Assembly: GCF_037392515.1 (NCBI RefSeq)
Contig: NC_090282.1
Span: forward strand, 56,630,843 to 56,694,842
Length of the DNA: 64,000 bases
Direction: 5' to 3'
From: Haliotis asinina
Taxonomy: Eukaryota > Mollusca > Gastropoda > Lepetellida > Haliotidae
The notes under the pieces were generated by a model, which was not told the DNA's origin, did not search any database, and was given only the letters and a program-made list of their open reading frames with translations. This document shows positions 44,501 to 59,500 of the stretch, piece by piece; within the stretch, counting starts at the first letter, position 1, and each line of letters begins with the position of its first letter. Made by a program: the position numbers and the translations under genes.

Positions 44501-47500
44501 GTTTTGCATTGAATTTAAAAATACCTTCATACGTCATGCGTGTACATGTATCAGAATAGTCATAGAAATGCTAACATAGCGAGACCAGATGCAAAGAAAC
44601 ACATTACGCAGATATCCTAAATCATTTTTTTTCCTTTGGGGACACTAGTTGTAACAGATGATTGAGTGCATGTTATTATGTCTCAAAATCAATGCGTAAG
44701 CGGTACGATTGTACCCCAGAAAAAGTCGGGGAAGAATTGGTCTGCAGTAACACGTGCTTACTTCGTAAGAGGTGACTAACGGGATCGGGTGGTCAGGCTC
44801 GCTGAAGTCACTGACACATGTCATTGTATCCCTACTGCTCATGCTGCTGATCACTGGATTGTCTTGTCCAGGCTCGATTATTTACAGACCACCGCCATAT
44901 AGCTGGAATATTGGAGAGTACGGTGTAAAACTCACTCTATCACTAGTCCAGACTCGATTATTTACAGACCACCGCCATATAGCTGGAATATTGGAGAGTA
45001 CGGTGTAAAACTCACTCTATCACCAGTCCAGGCTCGATTATTTACAGACCACCGCCATATAGCTGGAATATTGGAGAGTACGGTGTAAAACTCACTCTAT
45101 CACCAGTCCAGGCTCGATTATTTACAGACCGCCACCATATAGCTGGAATGTTGGAGAGTACGGTGTAAAACTCACTCTATCACTAGTCCAGGCTCGATTA
45201 TTTACAGACCACCGCCATATAGCTGGAATGTTGGAGATTACGGTGTAAAACTCACTCTATCACTAGTCCAGACTCGATTATTTACAGACCACCGCCATAT
45301 AGCTGGAATGTTGGAGAGTACGGTGTAAAACTCACTCTATCACTAGTCCAGACTCGATTATTTACAGACCACCGCCATATAGCTGGAATGTTGGAGAGTA
45401 CGGTGTAAAACTCACTCTATCACTAGTCCAGGCTCGATTATTTACAGACCACCGCCATATAGCTGGAATGTTGGAGAGTACGGTGTAAAACTCACTCTAT
45501 CACTAGTCCAGACTCGATTATTTACAGACCACCGCCATATAGCTGGAATATTGGAGAGTACGGTGTAAAACTCACTCTATCACTAGTCCAGGCTCGATTA
45601 TTTACAGACCACCGCCATATAGCTGGAATATTGGAGAGTACGGTGTAAAACTCACTCTATCACTAGTCCAGACTCGATTATTTACAGAACACCGAAATAT
45701 AGCTGTATTGCTGATGGGGGCGTTAAATAGGAAAAAAGAAACTAATATCATTGATATTTTGTACATGTACAGCAGCATTTCTACCGAGGTAGAATGATCT
45801 TTTAAAATCTGCCCTGAGCTTCGAAAGAAACGGGATCGATGAGCCACAACAGAACCTCCCAACAGGTCGACCAAACTGCTTTAGCGGAAGACATTGTACT
45901 TTCATTCATTCAATCATCCATGTAATGACCGATGTTTTCCAGTATAACCGATGTTCTATCATACCATTTACATTGACTAAGCCCCATACCATGTAGCTAT
46001 ACCCTGGGAGACGGGGAGGGATACAATGACTATTAACACTGATATCAATATATACTACATACAAAAAGTAGGGGAACACCCTAAGATTTGAAAGTTTCGT
46101 ATAAACTTAAACATGGTGTGGATACGTTGTTATAGTCAGTGTCCCTTATTTCTAATAACCTCCAGATGACCAATCCTCCCAGGGTCACCTAGTTGAGGTC
46201 ATTATATCGTTTTGAGTACAGCTACTCATCACGTCAAGTTTTAGGGGCCTGAAAGTGCAGTCTCGGGAACATTATGTTGTACGACTCCTCTTTTCTTAAC
46301 TTGTAACTGTGTAAAGTGTATCTTGGGTTCACGGTTTGTGAAACGTTCTTCCTAATTACCAAAGCTGCCCTGAGGTTAATCGCTCTTAATGGAAAATCCC
46401 AGATGATGATTGATCATGGCCGACTGATTGCTTGTCTACATCAGTAAGGTGTTAGCTACTTTTGTTAATAGGGTTTGTAGCGATGCTTAACCGATCATCT
46501 TGTATATTGGTTTGTTAGTCAGCAATCCGTGTCAGTGGCGATTGGAGCTTGGACTCCTTGCTCTCCGTGTCGTAAATTAATGTGAACTACTAGCAATAAA
46601 ACCGAATCTTTGCCACGTTTTAACAATTTGCGCTACTAATTTAAACTTCCAATTATATAATATTCATCTATTTACAAATCAGTTAACAGATCTAATTCTT
46701 TTAAGTTCTCAGTGATTAAATGAGAACTGGTACCAGTATTGCTAAAAAGATCCTTGTAATAGTTGCCCCTTGTAAGTTAACTTGAGTCTATATTTACGTT
46801 GTATGTAATCTTCATAATGAAGGTATTCAAAGAAATAACTGGATTTCATGCATAGAGATTAAATACACACTTTAAGAAAGAAAGATCAATGTATTTACAA
46901 GCTTCCTTTATAAAAAAGGTCAAATATGTTCAAACTTAAATCACTCTTTACATGTAAAAAAATAACTGTTGAAAGTAAATTCTGTAAATATTCCATGCAG
47001 ACTGTAAAATCTTCCGGCTAACTACTCTTCCACCACAATATCATAATTTATTGTCATTTTACCTCATGTGCCTGAGTGTAATACAGTTCCGTTCTGTTAT
47101 TTATTTTGTGGACCATTCCTATTTAATTAATTGGTAATAGGGAGGGAATTAACTGTGCAATCAACCAGAGAGTTTGCTGTTTTAGCCTCTCTGAATATTG
47201 GGATTTCTGGCAAATGGGAGGACACCCTCATGAGCGCACCCCATTTGTAGCTCAAGTTAAACGTTCCTGATGTGTTGAGTAGTATACATGTGTATAATGA
47301 AAACTGACTTTCAATAGATACGGATAATGATTTCACATGGAAAACGGACGTGATGAGTAATCAGCTCCTTATATATCAGGTCCGTTTTAGTTCAGCGATG
47401 TTATTGAATAATATTGGAATCATGAAGCCATTCAAGTGACTGAGTTAATATTTAACGTCACATCGGCAATATCTCAGCCATATCGTGACGAGAACATTTA

Positions 47501-50500
47501 ACATTTAAATGGAATGTATGCATATATTAAAAAATCTGTCAACAAAGAACAGTAAAATAACTAGAATATCACAGATATACATGTAAAAGTAGTACTTATA
47601 TATAAAACATTTTATCTAGAAGGGACAACACAATATAAAAACAGGCTATAGATCGCCTGCAGCTTGAAGCTATTCAAACGTACGCACTTTAAACCAAAAA
47701 AGTATTAAAGCCCATGGTTTTCATATAACTCCATTACGCAGGAAATGATATTCTCCAACAATCTGTCATGTTTCGAAGACTCTCGGTGCGACTAACATTC
47801 ACAACATCTGGAGTAGTTCACGTAATGACATTCTGTTAGTACAAGATCTATTCGAGCAGAACGTAGTCATAATCATACTATTTATCTGTAATTTAAGAAG
47901 TCAATAATTTCCAATGCTGGGTTGCAATTACTTCTGTGAGTACTGCTCCCCATTCTGTGAGTACTGGCTTTACAACGCCATCAGTAAAGCTTAGCATTTT
48001 GAGAGATGCAATGATCACAATTATCTAAAGATGCATCACTGTTTTGTTCACAAGCTGAAGGGATCATAAAGATCCAAATAATGGTTAGTATATAGGAATG
48101 ATCAAAGACAAATCTTCTGATGTCCAAAACCGGAACTTGCTTCTGGTTACAGCACTCCTGGATGACAAGCTGCTCATAGTAACTATGTGCGAGGAGGCGG
48201 TAGATGAGCATTACTGACAGTGGGCTGCATCCTTAAGAATGGGGCGTGTATCAGATTTCTAAACAAAATATGTTTTCGATCAATCAATGGTGTCGTTCAG
48301 TCTTTTCGTGATACCATCCTCGACACTTGCGTGCCTTATCGTTATAAATCTCCTTGAGCAGCAGAAGGAAATCAACAGGCTCCCTCCCACGGTAAAAGCA
48401 TACGTTCAAGGCACGTCAAACCAAATACATCAATATGGTGGGCATTTGGAAGAAATTCTACTACACACCAGGGATCAATACGTCGGTTTTAGGTATTTTT
48501 TTGGAACATGTGAATAACCAGTGGGAGGGATCATGTGTTTAATTTTACAAAATGTAATCTTCAAATGCAGGAAATTAAAAAAACAAAACAGTTTGCGGTG
48601 ATATGTATCGCTTTCATTCCCCAATATTCCAGGTATAGTTCCCCAATATTCCAGGTATAGTCTTTATACGAAAATCCTCACTCGACAATCTAGTGACGAT
48701 ATAGTATTTACTGATTTTGATGAAGCTAGGCACAATATTGTAACATTAAAATTTGCTTGATGTCTCGGATTGCTTCCATGGGATTTGCGGGTACGGAAAT
48801 ACTTTCAAGTAAAATGTTAGCTTTTCAACACAATGGCAGTTGTTGAGGTTATGTTCAATGCTTGGAAGTTAAAAAACGTTAAAGAATATGTTCGCTTTGC
48901 AGCACAGTGGTGACTTTTGAGACGATGACCCAAATTACAACGATTGAAAGGGAAAATAGAATACGTTCAAGTACTATATTCGCGTTGCTGCACAGTGGTG
49001 ACTTTTGAGACGATGACCCAAATTACAACGATTGAAAGGGAAAATAGAATACGTTCAAGTACTATATTCGCGTTGCTGCACAGTGGTGACGTTTGAGACG
49101 ATGACCCAAATTACAACGATTGAAAGGGAAAATAGAATACGTTCAAGTACTATATTCGCGTTGCTGCACAGTGGTGACTTTTGAGACGATGACCCAAATT
49201 ACAACGATTGAAAGGGAAAATAGAATACGTTCAAGTACTATATTCGCGTTGCTGCACAGTGGTGACTTTTGAGACGATGACCCAAATTACAACGATTGAA
49301 AGGGAAAATAGAATACGTTCAAGTACTATATTCGCGTTGCTGCACAGTGGTGACTTTTGAGACGATGACCCAAATTACAACGATTGAAAGGGAAAATAGA
49401 ATACGTTCAAGTACTATATTCGCGTTGCTGCACAGTGGTGACTTTTGAGACGATGACCCAAATTACAACGATTGAAAGGGAAAATAGAATACGTTCAAGT
49501 ACTATATTCGCGTTGCTGCACAGTGGTGACTTTTGAGACGATGACCCAAATTACAACGATTGAAAGGGAAAATAGAATACGTTCAAGTACTATATTCGCG
49601 TTGCTGCACAGTGGTGACTTTTGAGACGATGACCCAAATTACAACGATTGAAAGGGAAAATAGAATACGTTCAAGTACTATATTCGCGTTGCTGCACAGT
49701 GGGGTTGTTGAGGTGCAATGGTTGCGAGAAAAGACCAAAATATATCGTATTGCTTTGGGATGTTGGGGTGTAGTACCACGGCTGTGAGTAAATAAAAACG
49801 TTAATGAGACTTATTCCCTTTGCAACACTGTGGGCATTTACTGGCGTAAAGTAAAAGTAAAGAAAAACGTTCATGAAATATAGTGGCTTTGTAACATAGC
49901 GGGGCTCGTTGAGGTAAAGTCCTGCGGCTGAGAGTAAGGAAACAATACGGTCGCTTTGCAGTGCAGCGGGAATTTTTGAGATGCTGGAGTAAAGTGCAAT
50001 GGTTGAGTGTAAAGAAAAAAAAACATTAAAAAATACTTTTCAGCAAAGTGGGAGTTGTAGAGACGTTGAGCCGAAATACAATGGTTGAGGGTAAAGAAAA
50101 ACTTTCACGGAATAGGTTTTCCCAGCAACACCGTGGCGTTTGTAGAGGTAAAGTACAATGGTTGAGAGTAAAGAAGAAAAAAAACCAATCACAGAATATG
50201 TTCGCATTGCAACACGGTAGGATTGTTGAGATGTTGAGGTAAAGTACAATCTCTCATGATGTGTATTGATCTGTTACAGGCTATAATCGTAACCTGTACT
50301 CTTTATCTTCATGTGTTCAATTGACCATTTGAAAAAAAGAAAATATTTTACCCAAAGAATGAATCCGTTGAAAAACATAAACATTGATAATGTACAATAC
50401 GTTCATGCATTAACGATGATTATCATGTTTTGGACGTCTATTATGGTGCTGCCATTAGTACTATGACTCCTGTCCCGACCGTCGTTAAATTCCGTATCAC

Positions 50501-53500
50501 CCAAACCCACATGCTCACTGATTGAATTTGTCAGCAAAGGTTAGCTCTGTCTATCTCTGTGTGCATATTGGATCCAGAGTGAACTGGCTTTCCAAGATAA
50601 CGTATTTAACTGCACATCGTCGGATGTAGCTAGAATGGCTTAGTATTCATATCAGCTGACTATGTATACAGCGAACCGTGGACATTGGTAATAAGGAATA
50701 TAGATTGTCAGGAACATGAATAGAAATGCAGTTCTTCGGATCAATTCTAGGTGAGGTTCAAGTGCTGAATACACGTAATAGAACACAGTTACGTTGTATC
50801 TAGTCAAATCGGAATTGTATTTTGGAATATTTGTGTTTTATAAGGTTCTCGAAAGTCCTCATGATCCCAAACATGGTGACCACGCTTTGACTGCTGGTGA
50901 TCTCAAGATCACTGGCTGTATATTGTGTCCCCGAATGACTGTTTGATTTTTTACACGTTCTTAAACAATACTATTTTGAAATAATATCTGTGATATTCGA
51001 GTTATTATGCTTTTATTTGCTGACGTGATTTTAGGCAGCCGAAATATTTTGTTGTTATTTTAAAAATGGTTTTAACAACACAAGTCGTGGTAATTAAAAC
51101 GCTTAAAGTGTAGGAACTGTTTCACAATGTATTATCACACACATGGTGAGCTTTGCATATCTGAGCGCTCCCGTCACTCTGTGGCCGTGATATACTACCA
51201 ATGAGGTGATAATTGTTACTCATCCACTCAACATCATAACTGAAAGCTGATTATTTTCATAAACACGTAAATGGCAGTTGGCATATGTGTGTTTCTTCCA
51301 TAGTGCAGTTTGAAGACATTGAAACATCTACTGGTCAGACATCTTTGAGAGGGAGAATGAAGAATGCACATCCAAATGCATTAATGCCAATAATATCCCC
51401 AGGTCCATAATTTTCATACAATAACTAAAGGTACTAAAATATATGTTGTTTAAAACCCATGTCTACTTGCCTAACCTATTGTTCATATTCCCTTTGAATC
51501 ATACGATTAATACGATTCTTCGTTCAAGAATTATTTCAAGAAAGAACAAATTAATATATATGTGCCGCGTACAAACTGACATACGTGATATGCTTTACTT
51601 TTGGCATTGTTGGTATATTATATATCAGAGACGACTATACTGATTTCCAACAGAAACGGTGCACTGCCAGAAATTAAAAGTTTTCTGAGATTCGACTGCA
51701 AATCAATTTCAACACAAAAAAATAGCATTTCCCACTGCTCGCAGAATCTGCAGAACATGAAAACATGTCACCTTGAGATCATGTTGATTTCAAATATGAT
51801 TAAATGATTCAGCAGATATGGCTCGAGCAGTTCTGCTATGAAAGTTTGTCAATTAAAGTAAGAACAAGTGATAAAATGATAAGATATCTCAACACACTCT
51901 AAGTAACCTTAGTCTCAGTACTTTTCATGACACTCCACTACCAGGTAACCTGACGACCTATGACCGTACAATCAAACCTGAGAAGGCTGAACGGATTTAA
52001 CCAGTCTGATATCGGCTACTCTTTTGGGTTTGGTGGGACTTTAAAAAAATCGATAGTCACTGACAGTGATCCCTCTTTAAACGAAAATCCGCATAAAACA
52101 CATAGTATATATGTTTATGGCTTTCTGATGACATGGTTACCTATAGCTAATATTTCCGCAAGCTGACATCCTTGAATATTTACAGCGACTGTTTCCTCAT
52201 TGTTGACACTAATGTAGCATACCCCATGTGAATTACCCAGTAGCAATCGTATGGTAAAATAGCATTCGGAATCCTTCGGGTAAAAACCTGCCGATATAGA
52301 AGTTCCAAAGGTATGTGCGAATGTCCACTTTCGCGATTTTGTAAGCTGTGACTGGTCAATCTCAAAGGTTACCTGACGCGACTTCGTACTAGCTTATGTT
52401 AGACTCAGTAGTGGACTGTAACGAAAACTATTGAGACTAAGTTTTCTTAGACTGTATCTCAACACAACTGTGCAGAGACTGACTACTAGAAAAGGCTAAC
52501 TACAAAACGCCTTTGCTATGGACCAGCTTGGCGCTACACAAGAGCATATTGCAAGAAAATTTGGTTTTCTACAGTGAAGTTCATGCCACGTTTACGCCAA
52601 ACTGGACAGACTACAGACAGGACCACGAGTCACTATAACCTGCTGAGTGTTGATTCTGCGTTATCCGTGGGGATGGTAGAATCCGTGACTACAAGGTGAA
52701 CGGCTGATACCAAACTGTATTCAAGAGGTTCCACAGCGATACGATCTGGGGAGGGATTTGTGGGGAGGGAAAAAAACACCGACCTCGTGATTATTACAGG
52801 GAACGTGAACGTCCGCCCATATGAGGACGTCATTATCCTGTTTATGTAGCAACATTCGTAGGCAAGGAATATACCACCTGTGTGACACAGGGCTTTTGGA
52901 GCAACGGCAGTGTTCATGTGATGTCATGGCCATAATGTTCCCCAGATTTAAATCCCATCGAACATCTTTGGGATTCACCAGGCTGTTAGGAGACGACAAA
53001 TACTACCGATGAATGTTCCTGAGCTTAGCAGAAGGGCACAAAATTCATACGTCGGCTGGCCTCATCGGCTAGGCAACGTGGTGCGACTTGTTTGGCTGCC
53101 AATGGTGGTTATTAGACCTGTAATTGTTGTTGAGCACATGCCATGTGATTTTCCTTGTGAAGCCATACTGTCCCGTAAAATGAATTTGACCTCCTACTTT
53201 ACTTCCGCTTAAACTACTAAGCGTTCAACGGTCAAATGCTGACGTATAACGATATGACATTTTTAATGTCATATAATTTTCAGGCATCGCCAAATCTGTA
53301 ATATTGTGTAAGTGGTTGACTTTCAGACATCATGCAACGTGTCTTTTGAACACCGGTTAATAACTGATGAGGTCTTTGCCTATCCCTGGAAGGAATCTTA
53401 GAACCAATTATCTGTTCCAAGTATTGATATTTATAGGACAAAAAATCTTGATTCCAAAATCCAACATGCTCGCACACCAATTAGCCGTAAATAAACATGA

Positions 53501-56500
53501 GGTTTAGTGTAGATTTCCACTGCCAGGAAGGTCCATGTTCTTTAAATATTCAGTGGTATGTATGTGATAGGATGTAAGAATGTATTAAGTGAGTTGTCAT
53601 GGCATCGATGCGAAGATCGATGCCAGTACTTCTAGGTTCTGTGTGCTCAATACAAAGACGTTGAAATAACTCATACAATTAATATGCAATGTAATGTAAA
53701 GAGCTTGTCCAACTTCATAATCAATTTTTAGAATTAAATCCATAGGAACTTTTCAGTTTACGTTTTATTTCCTGCTTTCTAAAGGTTTATCACCCGCAAG
53801 ACATGAATGTAAATCACAATAGCTTTTGCATTTCCTAGTGAAAGCTTTTTGTCTCTTCACGAACATTGATTATTTGGCTGTTAGCATATTATACAGTGAA
53901 GTGATTTACTGTATGGAGTTATCGGTTCATTGAAAAGGCCAGGTTCAGCTGAGAGAAGGTTTTATACGTTTTATGGTTAATACGCCGCTTTTAGCAATAT
54001 CCCAGTACATCGCTGCTGTCGTCCCAATTAAGGTGACAATACAGGAGTATAGTATGTTGTATGCTTTTACAGTACACGAATATCTTCAGGAGGAACTATT
54101 ATTGCTTCTAGATTAGGACAATTTGGCATTAGGCACATTGGAAAGACATAGTAAACAGCACCAACCAAATCATTTCCATGATATTAGAAATATGCACTAT
54201 CACTGTTGTGTTACCAACTGTTGCTATGGCAGTGTGTTAGTCCAGGCGTTTCAGAAGCAGTTGTTTCAATGGCAATATCACCGGTGGAACTCATTGAGGT
54301 ACATTTTAGGGGACATTGACATGAAAAGCATAATCAATTTACCTTTAAGAAGTTGTACTAAACGAACCTTTATCGCTTGCTAACCTACTTGATATAGAGG
54401 ATATGTAAAGAGGATTGGAGTAACGACTTAGTTTCACGTTGATGAATACCGAGAGTTCAACCAGTACCCATCCGATGTTTCTGTAGCGTTTCGAATAACA
54501 CTGGATACAACAGTTTCTGAAGTATGTTGCGATATTGTAACTGGAAAGTCTCTTGAAACCCGTCATATTTGTACAGAAATTGGTCATTCACTCAGTATGG
54601 GTTTCCGTCGCTTTAAGAGATATCAGGGAAGGGGACACCAGAAAAGGGCTTCACACATTGTAAACGTGTGGGGAATCGGACCCGGGTCTTTGTCGTGACG
54701 AGCGGACAATCAGGCTACCCTACCGCCCCGATGTGTTCAGCAAGCATTTCTGGAAAGGGGCAGTTCTAGAAAGACAGATATACGTAATAAGGATAGATTG
54801 TATTTGGATTCGTAGATAGAACGTAGCGCAAAAACAATATGTCCTCTTGGCGCCGGGGGGAAAAGTCCACTTTGTGAAGTTATTACATCACACACAAAAA
54901 ACCAGCACACACACTTTCGCGTGCACCAATACCACCTATCATCCCCCTGACTTAAAATAACGTTCCGTCTGCTGATTCTTGGTTTTGTGTCCAATAACGT
55001 CTGTTTGTTGCAGGGTTTGGTCTTTTGGAAAGCGGGTCAGTGTCCAGCAAGAACGAGGTGAACATCATGGTAAAGAACGCCGTGGATGTTATCTGTGGAG
55101 GACTCACCTACTGGATGTTTGGATATGGACTGAGTTTTGGTGAAGACGAACGCGGTGTTACCTCTTTCAATGGCTGGGGGGACTTTTTTGTCACGGCAGA
55201 CGAAGAAAGTTTAGGATATGTGTATTCAAAGTTCTTTTTTCAGGCGTCGTTTGCCACGACCGCCACTACGATCGTTTCAGGTAACCGACATTCATACCAC
55301 AACCTTTGCTTGTTTGTTTTTTGTTTAACGGCGCACGGTAAACAATCAAGTCTAAACCAGAATATGCATGATACCAAGTGCATCGATGGAGCAATCGGGA
55401 TATGACATTTTTCAAGCGGGTCAGTCTGACCGTTCCTTCAGTAGCCGTTTAGGACAAACATGGGTTGCTAAAGACCAATCCCAACCTGGATTTTGACGGG
55501 TGTCATGTGGCAGAGACATGCCTGGTGTACAGTTATGCAATACTATAATGTCTTTATACACATCACTCGTGAAGGTTCGGGGTAGAATAAGCCTTCCGCA
55601 ACCAATACTTGCCGAAAAGGCGACGCAGCTTGACGTAAGAGGCGATTAACGAGATCGGGTGGCCAGGTTGGCTGACTTGGTTGACACATGTTATCGTTTC
55701 CTAGTTGCGCAGATCAATGTTCATGTTGATCACTGGATTGTCTAAGACTCGATTTTTTACAGACAACCTCCATATAGCTGGAATATTGCTGAGTTCACAT
55801 GAGTAATGAAGAAGATGCGCTGGCGATGGAACATATGTTCAGATGGGCACGAGGCAAGAATGTCCATTTATAAAGACAATATGAAAGTTTTCAACCTTAA
55901 CACGTCAATGCTGCTTCTAGTGGTGAAGACTACTTTTCCGTGCAGCCTTCAAGCTCTGTAGTCAGGTGGTAGCGCAAAAATGTGTTCACCAACTAAACGA
56001 AGACAAATATTTTCGAAGTTTTAAGATGTTTTCAATCAGTGTCCAAAGTACCGAGTGATTTTAAATATGTCCGTACAAAATTCATTGATTCATAATTGGA
56101 ACGGCTGAATGTTTTGTTTCAGTAGTTGGCATCCAACACTAAGTTTAACTTACACTGAGAGTTTCCAGTCAACGCAGTATCTTTACTACGACTGTCTGTC
56201 TTTGTGTTTGTTATGAATGAAGCCCTGTACATTTCAGTCAGCTGATCGCCAAGTCGTTAACATGATATACGTCAGTGAATTGGTTAGAAAAGGCGCACTT
56301 GATTTGTGAGGTATATGACTTTTGTCTCAGAAAGACAACTGTTATCTAAGAAAAATGTGCACATATTTATAAAGTGAAAACAAGAAATATAACTTAAAAC
56401 TTTGACTAAATGTCACAGTGGGCTTTTCTACAAATATCCATATTGCTTGCTGTACACATCGGGACGGTATGGGTAGTCTAATGGTTTAAGCGTTGGTTCG

Positions 56501-59500
56501 AGTTCGACAAAGTGCAAAATATGTCTCAGTTTCTTGATTTTATACAAGCCTCCTGTTATAGACTTACTACAATTTTCATTCAGTTGTACTGTTTACTGAA
56601 CAACCTCACCTGTAATAATTTACTGCATTTATACATGCAGTATCTCACACAGACTACGATCATAAGTATGCGTTTTATTGAATTACTGGCGTTCTTTCAG
56701 TAACACATACTTACGACAATCGTCCTGATACAGATATTTACAATCTGTAAATTTGACATGCCTATTCGAACATTTTGTTCACAAAAGGTAAGGTGATCCC
56801 TGTTATTTAAACAGTATGCATCATTAAAACAGGTAAACTGTATTTGATTGCTATTCCAAGTGTATATGATAACCTATTTAGTTTCAGTTGGTATGGGCAC
56901 CCGTGGCGAGCCACCTCCTCGTGGTGGGTGCTGGGTAATGCCAAGAGCTCGCCGACACCCCCGTAGTGGACCCGGGGGGATATTTGGTCCACCAACCCGT
57001 TTGCCGTGGGTTGCGGCCCTGTGTCGGTGGAGAAAGGGATCCTGGTGGTTGAGGGCAGTGGGTATCTGGAACCGTGTTCCTGCTGCTCAACACACCACTT
57101 TGGCCCTGACTTCACCTAGACGGGAGGTTGAATGGGCCCGGTTCAACCAATCGGCTGGTCATGCCAAGCCCTGCGTGTGACTTATATACCTATTCACTTT
57201 TTATATATAATATTTGATTTTGATTGGTCTTGGCTAACGTCTTTCGTTATCAAAATTAATTCTGCCTAGAGTCTCATGCCAGAAAGCGGTGGCTCATGGG
57301 CCAATTCGGCGATGTTGACCTCCGAAATCTGTATGTTTCCAATTTCTTGTTTTGGGCGAACCAGCCAGACATTTGATTTGGTAAACTTACGCAGCTTTTC
57401 GCGTCATATTTGCTGAAGTATACCATTCCTGTATCCCTGGTGTTTGCATGTTGGAGATCCGATGCAAATCAACACCGCTTGTTTGGCACTCCATGGTGGG
57501 TGGGGAGCAGGGATGCTGAATTCAATTCTTTCCACTATGGCTCAACAAAATCCTGGTTCAAACAGATCTAAACGCCGACATGTTGATTCAGATGACGCTG
57601 ATCATGCTGTATCTCCTGTACTTGATTTATGGCCTAGATTTATTGTCATTGAAGCAGTAGACAAGCAGCCACTTAAGCTCAATCCGTTTGCAATTTCTAA
57701 GGTCATTTCCGGAATTTGCGGAGAAGTGAAGAACGTAACACGTCTTCGTAGTGGATCACTGCTTATTGAGTGTTTAAGGAGGCAACAGTCTCTTAACCTC
57801 TTATCCGTGAAAACATTTGCAAACATTGAGGTTGTTGCATCTGCACACAAAACATTAAATACTTGTCGCGGCATTGTTCGTGACAGTCAAACGTTTTACA
57901 GTGAAGACTCGGGACGGTGATATCATTCCGTCAAATACATATCTGTTTACCTTTTCGCTGTCAACCTTACCCAAATCTATAAAAGCTGGTTATATCAACA
58001 TCGGAGTGGAGGTCTATATCCCCAATCCTCTCCGATGTTTCAAGTGCCAAAAATTTGGACATGGATCCAAATCATGCAATGGATCTGCTGTTTGTCACCG
58101 TTGTGGAGAAGGACATGAGAACGTAGATTGCTCAGCAGATATCAAATGTGCAAACTGCAAGGGTCAACACGTTGCTTCATCAAGGTTATGTCCGGTGTGG
58201 CAAAAACAGTCGAAAATATTAACGATCAAACATGAAAAAAACATCTCCTTTAATGAGGCAAAAATACTTGTTGACAATCAGGTACCAATTCAAATCAATA
58301 AATCTTTTTCTTCAGTTGTTGCTTTTCCACCTATTAAATGCTCATCAGTTTCTGTTCAGACTGATTTGACATGGATCAAATCAGATCAGCCCTCTAACAT
58401 GACTTCTGTCATTGAGTCCCTCACATCTTCAACTCAAACTGTAAATCAAGTTCCGATTGATGCCAATGTCCTTGATGTTCCCAGTACACCAGTCACAGTG
58501 CAACCAGCTGCTCAACCTTTGTCCAAAAATGAAAGAAAGAAATTAAATAGAAAACAGACAAACAAGAAAACTTCATCTTCAGAGATAGTTGTCCATAACT
58601 CCTTTGAAGTACTTGATATGGACACAACACCTTCGTCGCAGAGCGGTAAGAATCCGTCCTACTTCCGACGAGAACGGTCGCCAATTGAGCCTCCATGATG
58701 CACTCTTCCAACATAATCCAATGGAATTGTAGGGGACTTAGGAATAATTTTAATGATTTACAGATTTTAATACAGGATTTGAAACCATCTGCAATGTGTC
58801 TACAAGAAACGTATCTTAGGGACACAGATAAATGTGATATCAGAAAATATAATGTGTATAATCACTTTTCACCTCCAGGTCTAAAAGCCACTGGAGGCTC
58901 TTCCATCTTGGTAAGACAGGATGTTATTCACAGCGTTGTTCCATTAGCTACTCATCTCCAAGCTGTTGCAGTTCGACTTACATTTCACATAGCCTTAACA
59001 CTCTGTTCCTTGTACATTCCACCCTCTTCAGCTTTACAGCAGGCGGATCTACAAGGTTTATATGATCAACTTCCGAAACCATGTGTCATCATGGGTGATT
59101 TAAACGGACATAACCCTCTATGGGGCAGTGTTAGTACTAATGCTAAAGGCAAAGTAATTGAAGATTTTATCTCTGACAATAACATATGTATCTTAAATGA
59201 TTGCTCTAACACATACTTACATCCTGCTACGGGAACGTATTCAGCATTAGATCTGACTCTAACAGATGCCAATTTACTAAATGAATTTGACTGGTCTGTT
59301 CATGATGTGGAAGTGATCATTTTCCTACATTGCTTCAAGCTATAAACCCCACTGATGAACCACCTTTAACCAGATGGAATTTTACCAAAGCAAACTGGCC
59401 ATTGTTTCAAACTCGTTGTTCCGGAACACTGCAGCCTGAAAGTTTCAAAAATATTCCAGACCCTATTCAACTATTCTCGAAGAAACTGAAAGGTATAGCA

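Noticed and set aside
46050..46450. Possible end of a Tc1/mariner element (CATACAAAAAGTAGGGGAAC)
   Set aside because: No inverted partner end and no transposase blocks were found nearby.
56848..57180. 110-codon plus-strand and 102-codon minus-strand ORFs
   Set aside because: They lie in the GC-rich 5' region of the retrotransposon; the corresponding part of copy 1 is not open.
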